Below are positions 27,587-36,166 of a DNA stretch of 64,000 bases, piece by piece. The notes beneath the pieces were generated by a model that did no database searches, was not told where the DNA came from, and saw nothing but the letters and a program-made list of their open reading frames with translations. The DNA is from Mucilaginibacter sp. OK283 (lineage in GTDB: Bacteria; Bacteroidota; Bacteroidia; Sphingobacteriales; Sphingobacteriaceae). How positions within the stretch are numbered: position 1 is the stretch's first letter; the number at the start of each line of letters is the position of its first letter. The DNA lies in the NCBI RefSeq assembly GCF_900110415.1, contig NZ_FODR01000002.1, positions 558,001-622,000 on the forward strand, written 5' to 3'. The position numbers and the translations under genes are program-made.

Positions 27587-28324
27587 ATGAAACCTATAAT
27601 TACCTGTTACATTATCCTTATCGCTGCCTTTACAGCCTGCCAACCGAATTTGCAATCACAGACTGATCGCGCCATCGCCACCGCGAAATTAAAGTTTTCA
27701 AATCTTGCGATAGAAAGTCCACCGGACTATGAATTAGTAAGAAAGCTGGAGATAAGACATCCCGAAGCTACGATTCAGTTATTGCAGCCAACCAGGCAGA
27801 GCGATGGCGACGGGCAGATCATCGTTTTATCAAACACTCAAAATCAGTTTTACGCTGTGCCCTTGCCACTTACCAGGTATAAAGGCTATTGGAACTTTGT
27901 TTATGATACAACATCACCAGATAACACATTAAAAACTAAGACCTTTGAAACAGAATTAAACAAAGCACTTGATACATTGGGCTTAAATAGGGGTTATGAT
28001 GGTTCAAATGTGATCAACGAACTTTTTACCTCGGTATTGCAAGCAAGGCAACTCTCCGGGCTTGACACGCCAACTCTTAAACCTGTAAATATACAGCCTC
28101 ATGTATATCCTGATAGCTGTATAGAAATGGGCAGGAAAACATACCAACGGCTGGTAAGCCCTATGCGCAAGGACAAATATTGGTTTAGCCATCTATATCG
28201 GGACAATAGCGACCGGATTTTTCTTGTTGACTCCGTTTACACCGTAAAAGGGAAAAAGAAATATTACCACTTTAACATATACAGGCAACCTTGCGTTATT
28301 GAGGTAAAACTGCTAAACTTATAA
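27587..28324 (+). CDS. Hypothetical lipoprotein
   Basis: The 245-residue product begins MKPIITCYIILIAAFTACQP, a lipoprotein signal with its lipobox Cys at about residue 18. The rest is mixed alpha/beta with no motif I recognise; it ends YYHFNIYRQPCVIEVKLLNL. I use the ATG at 27587 rather than an upstream TTG. It stands alone between two direct copies of a ~200-bp repeat, so it looks like a self-contained inserted unit. Function unknown; location likely inner face of the outer membrane. Confidence 0.7.
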   Translation: MKPIITCYIILIAAFTACQPNLQSQTDRAIATAKLKFSNLAIESPPDYELVRKLEIRHPEATIQLLQPTRQSDGDGQIIVLSNTQNQFYAVPLPLTRYKGYWNFVYDTTSPDNTLKTKTFETELNKALDTLGLNRGYDGSNVINELFTSVLQARQLSGLDTPTLKPVNIQPHVYPDSCIEMGRKTYQRLVSPMRKDKYWFSHLYRDNSDRIFLVDSVYTVKGKKKYYHFNIYRQPCVIEVKLLNL

Positions 28325-28346
28325 TGCATCATAAACGGCCATGCAG

Positions 28347-28560
28347 GTTTTGACTTTTGAATTTTTCCTTTTGAATTTAACACGGGCGTTCCCTGCGGGC
28401 CGGGTTTTCCGCTCATACTGCACCGGCCTTAGCCACTTGGCCGGTATACGCTGCACCCATAACGTGGGCTGTGAGCAGAATTGGGACTTTGTGCTTTACA
28501 ACAGCGTCGTGATTTGCATACAGGCGCACAGGCCTGGAGGCCTGCGGTAGCGGGAAGTGC
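28347..28560 (+). repeat. ~200-bp cassette-like repeat, copy 2
   Basis: Same core as copy 1 (28386-28462), extended by a second half shared with copy 3: GTGCTTTACAACAGCGTCGT, then GATTTGCATACAGG, CACAGGCCTGGAGGC and GGTAGCGGGAAG. It follows the lipoprotein gene and faces the end of the RelA/SpoT gene. Confidence 0.85.
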
Positions 28561-28631
28561 TTGCGGTAGCAGTGCACCCAGCGAGCTAATAAATTGTCAT
28601 GCTTTCAGAAGCAGCAGAGAACTTATAATTA

Positions 28632-29687
28632 TTAATATCCATTGGAATTTTGATAAGCTTTTAATAAATCCTGAGTGATTTCGTCTACGTTTTCTGGACC
28701 AAAAATCATTAGGTAATTTTCCAATTCTGACAGATTCCCCCCTTTAAGAACTAAATAATGTCCGAAGTAAATTAAAATCGTATTTTCATTTAATACTCTT
28801 CTAAAGTCACGGATAGCGATATAGTGTGTCAAAAAATCCAAATAGCTGGATTTATCTTCTATTAGCGTTTTTTGGAGGACTTGTATAGTTGTTAAATTAA
28901 AGTATTTCAATATTGTAATCACCAAATTAAAATTAGTGCTTTTGCGAAGTTCATATCCAGTTTCCGCAACTATGTGATTCCTGATTTCGGAAACAATTGG
29001 ATCCATTTGCATAAATGAACCTATTGAGGTCTTATTTATATCGACATCTTCTGGTTTAGCTTCTATTAATTTGGATATGTTTTTTTCATAATCAGTTAAT
29101 TGCGACTTCAATTTTACAAACTCTAAATCAGCAGTCTCTAATAAGGCTGCTAGCCTATTGAATGTTCGTTTAAAATCGTCTGGTATATTAACGCCTTTGT
29201 AACCTAAGTCATGTTCAATTTCCGCCCAAGCGTGTTGTAATATAGATCTAATCTGAATTTCACATTTAAAAAAAGCGAACTTAGAGTATTCAGAGAACTT
29301 AATTCTTTCAGCAGACAAGGAGAGCACAATATGGAGAGACCTATATCCAAATTGATCATTTTTTAAAATTCTTTTGTCTATAGAATTTTCTTCATCTGTT
29401 TCAAATTCCTTTTTTAAAATCTCTGCAATAATGTCGACCTCGCTTTCCAAATAGGTAATTATTCTTAAACCAACTAGATCTGTTATATCAGACAGCTGGC
29501 GGTATTTATCCCCCTTCTTTTCAATTTTATTAGATAAACTGTTACTATCCTTTAATCTACCAACAATTTGATGCAGAACAACCTTTTCCTTTTCAACTAA
29601 GTTTTTGATTAAATTAATCATTAAACTTTTGAAATGTTCCAAATCTCCTTTTTTGCTTTTAAAATCTTTTAGTATTTGTTCTTTCAT
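28632..29687 (-). CDS. RelA/SpoT-domain alarmone synthetase with C-terminal extension
   Basis: The 351-residue protein has a ppGpp-synthetase domain at about residues 35-195: GRLKDSNSLSNK (ATP-binding basic/Ser motif), DITDLVGLRI with the catalytic Asp, FGYRSLHIVL with the guanine-stacking Tyr, and CEIQIRSILQHAWAEIEHDL. All expected catalytic residues appear present. No hydrolase (HD), TGS or ACT domain exists, so it is not a long Rel. The C-terminal ~150 residues are unrecognised. Similar stand-alone synthetases include small alarmone synthetases, ToxSAS toxins and CapRel-type phage-defence proteins; which applies here is open. It is AT-richer than the core genes and lies between cassette-like repeats. 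Confidence 0.88.
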   Translation of the reverse strand: MKEQILKDFKSKKGDLEHFKSLMINLIKNLVEKEKVVLHQIVGRLKDSNSLSNKIEKKGDKYRQLSDITDLVGLRIITYLESEVDIIAEILKKEFETDEENSIDKRILKNDQFGYRSLHIVLSLSAERIKFSEYSKFAFFKCEIQIRSILQHAWAEIEHDLGYKGVNIPDDFKRTFNRLAALLETADLEFVKLKSQLTDYEKNISKLIEAKPEDVDINKTSIGSFMQMDPIVSEIRNHIVAETGYELRKSTNFNLVITILKYFNLTTIQVLQKTLIEDKSSYLDFLTHYIAIRDFRRVLNENTILIYFGHYLVLKGGNLSELENYLMIFGPENVDEITQDLLKAYQNSNGY

Positions 29688-29826
29688 GCTGAAAAGTAAG
29701 CTGATTAATTTTGTAATCGATAGACCGCGATTTAATTCTTGAAATTCAACACTCTTAAAAGCCCCTTTAATTTCATTAGCCTGTCTTGTCCTAATAATCG
29801 ATCACAAGTCATCCGCCCGCTGACCT
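29688..29826. other. Spacer upstream of the RelA/SpoT gene
   Basis: No ORF or clear promoter recognised. It includes the region upstream of the RelA/SpoT start and the end of the frameshifted small gene. Confidence 0.3.
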
Positions 29827-29969
29827 TTACACAAGACTTGCGCTAAATTGGGGATCTCTTAATCTATAAAATTCAAGATCGCTAAAATAAAGTTCGGCGT
29901 CATCTGGATAACCAGCCAAATGCTTTTTAATTCTGCTACTGTAATTCTTTTTGCTTCATTATTACTCAT
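29827..29969 (-). pseudogene. Frameshifted small ORF (~47 aa)
   Basis: From ATG at 29969 the frame reads MSNNEAKRITVAELK and then falls into an unlike sequence. Adding one A to the A-run at about 29924 restores HLAGYPDDAELYFSDLEFYR, then LRDPQFSASLV and a stop. The restored text has the look of a small real domain, so this is probably a one-base deletion in a homopolymer, or a sequencing error. Function unknown. Confidence 0.5.
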
Positions 29970-30163
29970 ATACCTAAAATTTAAAACTGTTAACTTTATA
30001 CTTTTGAACTCGTTATTTAATTTATCAGAGAATTTACGTTGAAAATGTTATTGTCAGTGTTTTTCAGCATGCGCTCGGCTTTAGCTTCTTACTAAAATGT
30101 TTTTTAATTTTGACTTGTTGGAAGACAAGTTCAACACGGGCGGGTTGACGCGCCGAATCACCC
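29970..30163. other. Spacer between small pseudogene and membrane-protein gene
   Basis: No gene recognised; the short minus-strand ORF here overlaps the next gene in another frame. Nothing else seen. Confidence 0.3.
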
Positions 30164-31120
30164 TTATTCACCATCCTTCCCGCCAAATAACTTTCCCATC
30201 TTTCCAATTGTTTCCATAGCCTTATCAAGGGATGATACATCATATTTAAGTTTCTCAAGTTCAATGGTAGTTTCACCTTTCTTTATAGCGGAATTTCGAT
30301 CCGTTTTATAAAGGCTTTCTATCGTTTTTTTTGTTGAATCAATATCTCCATAAATAACGGACATCTTCAATGCAATAAGCTTTGACTCAATGTTTGTTCG
30401 TTCGTTGTTGTAATATTTTATCTCATCTGAATTTCTTTTATAAAGATTAAGAAAGAAAAATGAAAAGATTTCTACGAAAAGGACAATTGATAAACGGGGT
30501 ATCATGTGGATGAAAAACCTTATTCCAGAGTTTGAGGTTTCATCAAAAAGGTATGCTGGTGCATCGTCAGCGTAGACAACAAGTATAAGCAACACAATGG
30601 CTACAATAGTTAATGCGAGTCCAATTAGTAAATTGGTTATTCTGTTGTTTGAAATTTTATCAATTTGTTCTGATATACCAAATTGAATATCGATTATATT
30701 TCGCTCAATTAAATCTAATTTGTGTTCCTCTTCTGAGTAATACGGTTCTGATTCTACATCCGAATTATCCTCGTTATTTTGATTACCAGTTACCACGTCT
30801 TCATTCAGTATCTCTTTAATTAATAGTTTGATATTATCTCTATTCCTTAATGACGCCTCAAATGAAGCACTAGCATTTTTGTTTCTTGTTATTTCCTGAG
30901 TGGACTTACCCCCCTCAGCTAAAAACTTCGCTATCCTTGGGAATATGAAGGAGCCGGCTGAAATAAGAACAGCAGCAGGGACTACGAAATTTACAGCATC
31001 TGTAAAGGGCTGCAATTCATTGGGAGATAAAAATAGCTTGCCTACCACGAGTAATAAAAGAACCGCTGCAACAATCGGAATAAAATATAAAAGAAATTTT
31101 ATAAGAGATTTTCTGTTCAT
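30164..31120 (-). CDS. Four-helix membrane protein with cytosolic helical domains
   Basis: 318 residues from the ATG at 31120 (MNRKSLIKFLLYFIPIVAAV). Two helices at about 8-28 and 40-60 are followed by a charged, Glu/Asn-rich helical region (about 65-145). Two more helices lie at about 155-180 and 195-225, followed by a C-terminal coiled-coil-like tail. The frame is open to 31429, but the extra 103 codons are cassette repeat copy 3. No family recognised. It shares strand and island with the RelA/SpoT gene; a functional pairing with that nucleotide-signalling enzyme is possible but unproven. Confidence 0.7.
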   Translation of the reverse strand: MNRKSLIKFLLYFIPIVAAVLLLLVVGKLFLSPNELQPFTDAVNFVVPAAVLISAGSFIFPRIAKFLAEGGKSTQEITRNKNASASFEASLRNRDNIKLLIKEILNEDVVTGNQNNEDNSDVESEPYYSEEEHKLDLIERNIIDIQFGISEQIDKISNNRITNLLIGLALTIVAIVLLILVVYADDAPAYLFDETSNSGIRFFIHMIPRLSIVLFVEIFSFFFLNLYKRNSDEIKYYNNERTNIESKLIALKMSVIYGDIDSTKKTIESLYKTDRNSAIKKGETTIELEKLKYDVSSLDKAMETIGKMGKLFGGKDGE

Positions 31121-31154
31121 GGATAAGATATTAGATGATAAATATAATAAAAAA

Positions 31155-31350
31155 TACTTCTTCCCGCTGCCGCTGTCTCCAGGCCTGTACTCCCGCATGC
31201 AAATCACGATGCTGTTGCAAAGCACCCAGCCCCAACCCATCCCCCAATCCGCGTTAGGGGTAGTAGCGGATACCTGCCCGCGCCTAAGGCCCTGTGTAGT
31301 ATGAGCGGATGACCCGGCCCCAACTTCTACCGGTTGGGGAAACGCCCCGG
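31155..31350 (-). repeat. ~200-bp cassette-like repeat, copy 3 (inverted)
   Basis: On the minus strand this matches copy 2 over most of its length: GGGCGTTTCCC, GGGCCGGG, CCGCTCATACT, GGCCTTAG, CCCCTAACG, GTGCTTTGCAACAGCATCGT, GATTTGCAT, ACAGGCCTGGAG, GCGGGAAG. It lies ~35 bp upstream of the membrane-protein start. Confidence 0.85.
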
Positions 31351-31903
31351 GAAAAGGAGTGAAGAGATTAGCATCAAGCGTTAAGACTTTTTGGTGTAAA
31401 ACCCGGGCGATCTGCTGATGGATAGGCAATATATGGGCCGTGCCTACGGCACTCTTTTACCTGCTGTTTATTTTACCACGGGTTAAAACCCGTGGCTACC
31501 ATATTGGCCGAACCTACGGTTCTTTTTTATTGGCTGTTTGTTTAGGAGGGATTTCAAACAGCTACTGCAATATTGCCGGGATGATACCTATTGTGGCTGG
31601 GTAAATGAAATCATCATTGCAGCTAAGAGCCGTAGGCTCGCAACATGTTGTAGCAACGGGTTTTAACCCGTTGGATGAATACACAATAGCAATAGAGTGC
31701 CGTAGGTACGGGGCATATATTTGACGAATTCCCCCTTGGCGCAATTCTTAAGCGTTCGTCGGGCAGAAGGCTGACTTGTGATTACTTCACCGGCTACATC
31801 CTAATAGAACGTGGCTGTCCTGAACACCACCTCTATACAAACGCTAAATGGGGTAGCAAGCTTACGCTCATTAACAACGACGGCTAGGTTAAGTGGCTTT
31901 TAT
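31351..31903. repeat. Non-coding repeat tract (ACGGGTT...AACCCGT palindromes)
   Basis: No convincing gene. Contains CCACGGGTTAAAACCCGTGG (31476-31495), ACGGGTTTTAACCCGT (31656-31671), and short GCCGTAGGCTC / CCGTAGGTACG elements, which look like dispersed palindromic repeats. ORFs here are repeat translations. Confidence 0.65.
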
Positions 31904-32128
31904 TTATCTAAATATGAATTGTGACAAGTAAATATCTATTTCAGGTTTTAATGCTAAGGACGCAGGATGATTTTGGTCTTTTAAACTTTTCAAATAGCCT
32001 CCTACCAATGATCTGATTTCACCTCCGGTAGATCCGGTTTCAATTTTTAATCTAATTTCATCGACAACATGAGCATATTCAGAGCCTGATTTATTTTCGG
32101 CAAATGCCAGTACCTGAGTATAATCCAT
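31904..32128 (-). CDS. Small hypothetical protein (74 aa)
   Basis: Begins MDYTQVLAFAENKSGSEYAH and is predicted mostly helical, with a balanced amino-acid composition. No motif recognised. It stands alone in the accessory region with no obvious partner; the composition suggests a real gene rather than a shadow. Confidence 0.5.
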   Translation of the reverse strand: MDYTQVLAFAENKSGSEYAHVVDEIRLKIETGSTGGEIRSLVGGYLKSLKDQNHPASLALKPEIDIYLSQFIFR

Positions 32129-32340
32129 GTCTAATCTTTTTTAAGGTGAGGGTATTACGCTCGATTGGTCTCGGGCATCCGTGGCATTAAATATACGCTT
32201 GCAAAAGAGCAATGAAAAACATAAGCTTTGACTAATGCGCTGACAACATCAACGAGAAGCTCAATCCTACACACTGCGCTACACAATCCACACAAAAATG
32301 AACAGGAGGCAGGTAAAAAACGCTGCGGGGCTTTCAACCT

Positions 32341-33225
32341 TCAGTCTGGTTTTGCATTGAATAAATTTTCCACGGCCAATCTTTCAGCAAATTCAGCAAG
32401 TTCTTTTTCCGGCTTTATAGCATTGAATTTGTTTTTAGCCTGGTCGGCTTCGTTTTGATGTATTATTTTGCAATCCGGAAAATCAAATTCAACAAAGTAG
32501 TTGCCAAATTCACTTAACAGTTTTTCCCGCGAAACCAAAACGGTGTCTTTAATATTCCTGAAAAACTTTTTGTATTGCCTGGTTAACAAAATATAATCTG
32601 TAGCTGGCAGCACAATGGGTAAATGCTCGGTCCAGGTAGTCAACGTAAACGGTTCATTATTTTGTTTCTTTTTGAAAAAGAAGATCTTTGGAACAAAATA
32701 GCCATCGCCAAGTTTTTCCTGTAGCTGCCGCCTGTTAAAATTGTATTCCCAAACCTTATGACATTCTTCCTCGCTCAGGTAGCAGGTTTGCATGGGGTCA
32801 AAATGATCTTTACTTGCCCATAAGTTTGTTTTATTCCAAATACTGATTTCTTCATGCGCATTTGATTTATATGGGTCAGAATCGGCTTGAGGATTTAAAA
32901 CAAATAAATCCAGGTCCGCACAAAACTTCTCAACGAATTTGAAAGCTTCAGTTCCAAAAAATGCCGGGCGCATAAAATTGAGGTTGAAAGAAAAATTGGT
33001 ATCGTCAAAATCATCAATAGGTGCAATGTCCTCTTCTTCCGGCTGATTATCTGCGTCGGGCTCGTTATAATCAAATGAAAAATATACCTCGGTGTCTTTA
33101 TTTTCAAAAAACCATTGCGTGTTCCCTTCACCTGCCGCAACTAAATTGTTTGATAAATAATCAGAAATTTTATCGGTTGAAATTTCTTTGCCTTTTTGTT
33201 TATAGAAAAATAAATCGTAACTCAT
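32341..33225 (-). CDS. Hypothetical protein (294 aa)
   Basis: A soluble, acidic protein starting MSYDLFFYKQKGKEISTDKI, with an acidic stretch at about residues 55-75 (PDADNQPEEEDIAPIDDFDD) and aromatic-rich segments. No signal peptide or membrane helix. I recognise no family. Such orphan acidic cytosolic proteins in accessory regions are sometimes immunity proteins, but no toxin gene is next to it. The C-terminal part (AEFAERLAVENLFNAKPD) is helical. Confidence 0.7.
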   Translation of the reverse strand: MSYDLFFYKQKGKEISTDKISDYLSNNLVAAGEGNTQWFFENKDTEVYFSFDYNEPDADNQPEEEDIAPIDDFDDTNFSFNLNFMRPAFFGTEAFKFVEKFCADLDLFVLNPQADSDPYKSNAHEEISIWNKTNLWASKDHFDPMQTCYLSEEECHKVWEYNFNRRQLQEKLGDGYFVPKIFFFKKKQNNEPFTLTTWTEHLPIVLPATDYILLTRQYKKFFRNIKDTVLVSREKLLSEFGNYFVEFDFPDCKIIHQNEADQAKNKFNAIKPEKELAEFAERLAVENLFNAKPD

Positions 33226-33798
33226 ATTGGGTGATACAGTTTTGGATGTAAAGGTTGGGTTTGTTATGCCAATATACAGCTATTAAGTTAACAGAAACAG
33301 AATGAAAAATAATATCGAACACTGAATTTCGAATATCCAACACCGAAGTTTTCCTTCATTGTTCGAAATTGGATATTCCCGCCCCTTAGCGCAAGTGTTA
33401 GCGGTCGCCCTGTGTTCGGATGACTTGTGACTTGTTTAGGACAACACAGCCGGCCGATGTTGTCGATTACCACTAAATAATGTAAAAAAACGCGGTTACA
33501 TGGAGTGTTTATTTTCAATGGCGGCCCATTCTTTCGAACTTATATAACAGCCAGGGAAATCCCTTTTAAGTCTTTTACCTCATGTAATGGTTTTTTCGCT
33601 GAGATGGGTAACCCCTACGGGGCTTAAAAGAATTTCGATATATTTTGCTACAAACAGGTAGCCTCTACGAGGTAGACTGTCATAAATACAAATAAAAGGT
33701 GCATGGCTTATACAAAGGCAACCCTTTAGTTTGATAACCAACTTATTGCTTACCTTGGCAAATATCAATCACTATTTTACACTCCACCTTATTCAACT
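33226..33798. other. Repeat-rich spacer
   Basis: No gene seen. Holds an inverted repeat of TTCGAATATCC/GGATATT words (33310-33380), a fragment TTAGCGCAAGTGTTAGCGGT (~33386) and two short elements GTAACCCCTACGGGG (~33607) and GTAGCCTCTACGAGGT (~33658) that look like related dispersed repeats. Confidence 0.5.
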
Positions 33799-34308
33799 AT
33801 GCCGGGCGCCTATCCATTAGAAAAATACCTATTCACAGATGCCGACTTCGACACCATGAACTGGCACGACTGCCCTATCCATTCCTTCTCGTTCAACGAC
33901 GATGATGAACTATTGTTGGATATCGACTATATGTTTGAATGGGTAAAACCCAAAAAGAACAGCAAGTATTATAAATTCTGGATTGCACCCTGCACTCTAA
34001 TTTTCGAAAACGTTCGCGAGGTTGAGTTTGAATTGGATGGTGGACAGCCCATTATAGATTTTATCCAAAGGGAAAACCCTCAAGCAACCATAGCTGCCGA
34101 ATACCTGGGCAGGGAATTTGAATATGATTGGGATATGGTGATGGTTAATGGCGAGATGACCTTTAAGTCGGCAGGCTTTAAACAATATGTTAGGCAGGCG
34201 CCAATTCTTATCCGCGAGCAAAAACTCGGGCTGAAAACCAGGGGTGGGATTTGCTTTGACAGGTTATCCTTTCCGGAAAAGAACCAAGAGCCAGGAATCA
34301 AGAGTTAA
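33799..34308 (+). CDS. Hypothetical protein (169 aa)
   Basis: A soluble, acidic protein with FDTMNWHDCPIHSFSFNDDD near the N-terminus and beta-rich alternation through the middle. The WHDCPIH stretch recalls small DUF families in which a beta-barrel domain starts this way, but I cannot name one. The last eight residues (NQEPGIKS) and the stop are encoded by a heptamer repeat, so the natural C-terminus may have been replaced. It stands alone. Confidence 0.65.
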   Translation: MPGAYPLEKYLFTDADFDTMNWHDCPIHSFSFNDDDELLLDIDYMFEWVKPKKNSKYYKFWIAPCTLIFENVREVEFELDGGQPIIDFIQRENPQATIAAEYLGREFEYDWDMVMVNGEMTFKSAGFKQYVRQAPILIREQKLGLKTRGGICFDRLSFPEKNQEPGIKS

Positions 34309-34440
34309 GATTAATTTGCTGCTAACCTGGCGTTCGTGTCAACGATAAATTGACGGGTAGTCTTTAGCCCAAAGTCTTAAGTTCTAAGTCAAAAAAAGAA
34401 AAAACAACAACTTTAGACTTACGACTTAGTACTGTCGACT
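34282..34440. repeat. Heptamer-word repeats (GAATCAA and AAGTCnn)
   Basis: gaaccaa, gagccag, gaatcaa, gagttaa (34283-34310) overlap the 3' end of the preceding gene. aagtcttaagttctaagtca (34373 on) pairs with the complementary tttagacttacgacttagta (34413 on). Confidence 0.8.
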
Positions 34441-34489
34441 TATTGCTGTAATATTTTGTTTTACTTAAAAAATGTTAACTGCCAGTTGT

Positions 34490-34549
34490 GTACCACCCCG
34501 TACCAGGGTGTACCATGGCGTACCAGGGTGTTTCATCCTGTACCGGTAC
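34490..34549. repeat. Six tandem decamers with GTACC core
   Basis: GTACCA starts at 34490, 34500, 34510 and 34520, a degenerate GTTTCA at 34530 and GTACCG at 34540: exactly one DNA helical turn apart. The region is intergenic between convergent genes. Confidence 0.9.
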
Positions 34550-34631
34550 ACACACCTTGGTGCTAAAAAAAAACGCCCCAATCCTTCCCGCTTAGGCGAT
34601 AGTAAATCCCTTTAGTTTATCGCGGAATATA

Positions 34632-35999
34632 TCAATACTCGGTGGCCCCAATGGCAAAAGCATCGGCAGATGGGCGTTGGGTGCCATAATAATCAAATTC
34701 TACGCCATATGATAAAACGTTTGCCCCGGCATTAATAAGCGGAGAGGATGACAACAAATGGAAATCATCTTCAGCATAATTTACAAATTGACATGGGCTT
34801 ACATCGTTGGCTACATAATTATTTGAAGCCGTAAGCTTAACATTGCTGCTTTTTTTAATTATTGGAAGTACCAGGTCCGACTGGATAATTGCGTTGTTGA
34901 TTACGGTGTTCATCGGGATAGTTTCGGAATTTAATTTTATGCCACCCAACGCCGAACCAATGATGGTATTATTAATAAACTGGAAATTGGGCCCCGGCGT
35001 GTATCTGGAATCTGCAAAAATGCCATAAGCTTTTGAATTGATGATGTAGTTATTAAACACCAGGTTATCGCCAAGCCCCAGTACAATAATTCCGTTGCCG
35101 GGTGCATCCTTAATCACGTTGTTATAACATTTTCCACCGGTACCTTCGCCAATTTGTATACCGTTATTTTGATAGGAGGCAAAGGGGCTTACCCCAGGTG
35201 TTTTAACTGTATTGTTATAAATTTCGCAGCCTAAAATAGCACTGCCAACCTGGATTCCTTCGGCACCGGTAGAATCGGTGATGTTTTTGTATAACTTAAC
35301 ATTCACCACATCGCCCGGCCAAACCTTACCGCAGGAAAGCGAAACGCCGTTGGCATAAAACGAATTACCTACATAAAATCCTTCGCCACCTGTTTTGTGA
35401 ACATAATTATCATGAAGAATTACGTTTTGCATAGTGAAATGCCCACGCCACGTTGCTTCATCACAAGTTGGATCTGTTTTGGCCATAATACCTGCAAAGC
35501 CACTATTACGCACCTCCACATTTGCAATTTCAAAATCCGAGCTCAGGTTATCCATCGTCATGCCGATGTTGCCGCCATTGATGTCAAACCCATACTCGGT
35601 ATCGGGGTCGCCATTTCCCAGTATTTTAAAATACTGGCAATTTTGTGTTTTAAAACCATATGAAGCGGTAACAGCGGTTGAAAAAGTTACTTTACCGCCC
35701 TTATTAATAATAACGATGGGGGCAGCCGCGGTTCCTTTAAAGTTTTTAAGCAGTAAAGCGCCTCTTTTACCGGCGGGGATACACACGGTTGATCCAGCTG
35801 GTATGTTAGTGCCGTCAACCATCCATTCAGAGGGCTGAACGGTATAGGTGCAGTCGGTAATAGCTAAAGACGAAAATTTGGCGTTCGTAACTGAAGGAGT
35901 GCTCAGCGGCCCGTCAATTTTATTTTTGGTGCACATCGCGAACGATGACACAACTAACATACCGGCGATGGCACGTATCAAGTAACTTTTATTTTTCAT
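34632..35999 (-). CDS. Right-handed parallel beta-helix lipoprotein
   Basis: 455 residues with a lipoprotein signal (lipobox ...VVSSFAMC at about residue 23). After an N-terminal linker there is a series of short strands and turns rich in Asn and Gly (NSGFAGIMAKTD, NNGIQIGEG, GNGIIVLGLGDNLVFNNYI, SKAYGIFADSR, NNTIIGSALGGIKLN), the pattern of PbH1 repeats. Such folds occur in polysaccharide lyases, glycosidases and surface proteins; catalytic residues cannot be assigned from sequence alone. Probably exposed at the cell surface. Monocistronic. Confidence 0.82.
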   Translation of the reverse strand: MKNKSYLIRAIAGMLVVSSFAMCTKNKIDGPLSTPSVTNAKFSSLAITDCTYTVQPSEWMVDGTNIPAGSTVCIPAGKRGALLLKNFKGTAAAPIVIINKGGKVTFSTAVTASYGFKTQNCQYFKILGNGDPDTEYGFDINGGNIGMTMDNLSSDFEIANVEVRNSGFAGIMAKTDPTCDEATWRGHFTMQNVILHDNYVHKTGGEGFYVGNSFYANGVSLSCGKVWPGDVVNVKLYKNITDSTGAEGIQVGSAILGCEIYNNTVKTPGVSPFASYQNNGIQIGEGTGGKCYNNVIKDAPGNGIIVLGLGDNLVFNNYIINSKAYGIFADSRYTPGPNFQFINNTIIGSALGGIKLNSETIPMNTVINNAIIQSDLVLPIIKKSSNVKLTASNNYVANDVSPCQFVNYAEDDFHLLSSSPLINAGANVLSYGVEFDYYGTQRPSADAFAIGATEY

Positions 36000-36166
36000 G
36001 TATAAATTAATAGCGGGGCTTAAAATATACCAGATTCAAAGAATCATCCTATTTCAGGCATTCCTGGCTTTCAAAAGAAAGTTTTTATACGTGACATTTC
36101 GTGAATAGTTACCCGGATGCGGGGCATCGTGATAGCCATAACGGCAAAGGACCAACGAAGCTAAAC

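Noticed and set aside
27359..28560. Integron attC sites
   Set aside because: The repeats have GTT at the left and AAC at the right end, the reverse of the attC core order, and there is no integrase in the window. Cassette-like arrangement kept only as an analogy.
31121..31429. N-terminal extension of the four-helix membrane protein
   Set aside because: The 103 extra codons are translated cassette repeat copy 3; the protein-like sequence and signal-like helix start at 31120.
31562..31744. Minus-strand ORF of 60 codons
   Set aside because: It consists of ACGGGTT/AACCCGT and CCGTAGG repeat elements and has no protein-like character.
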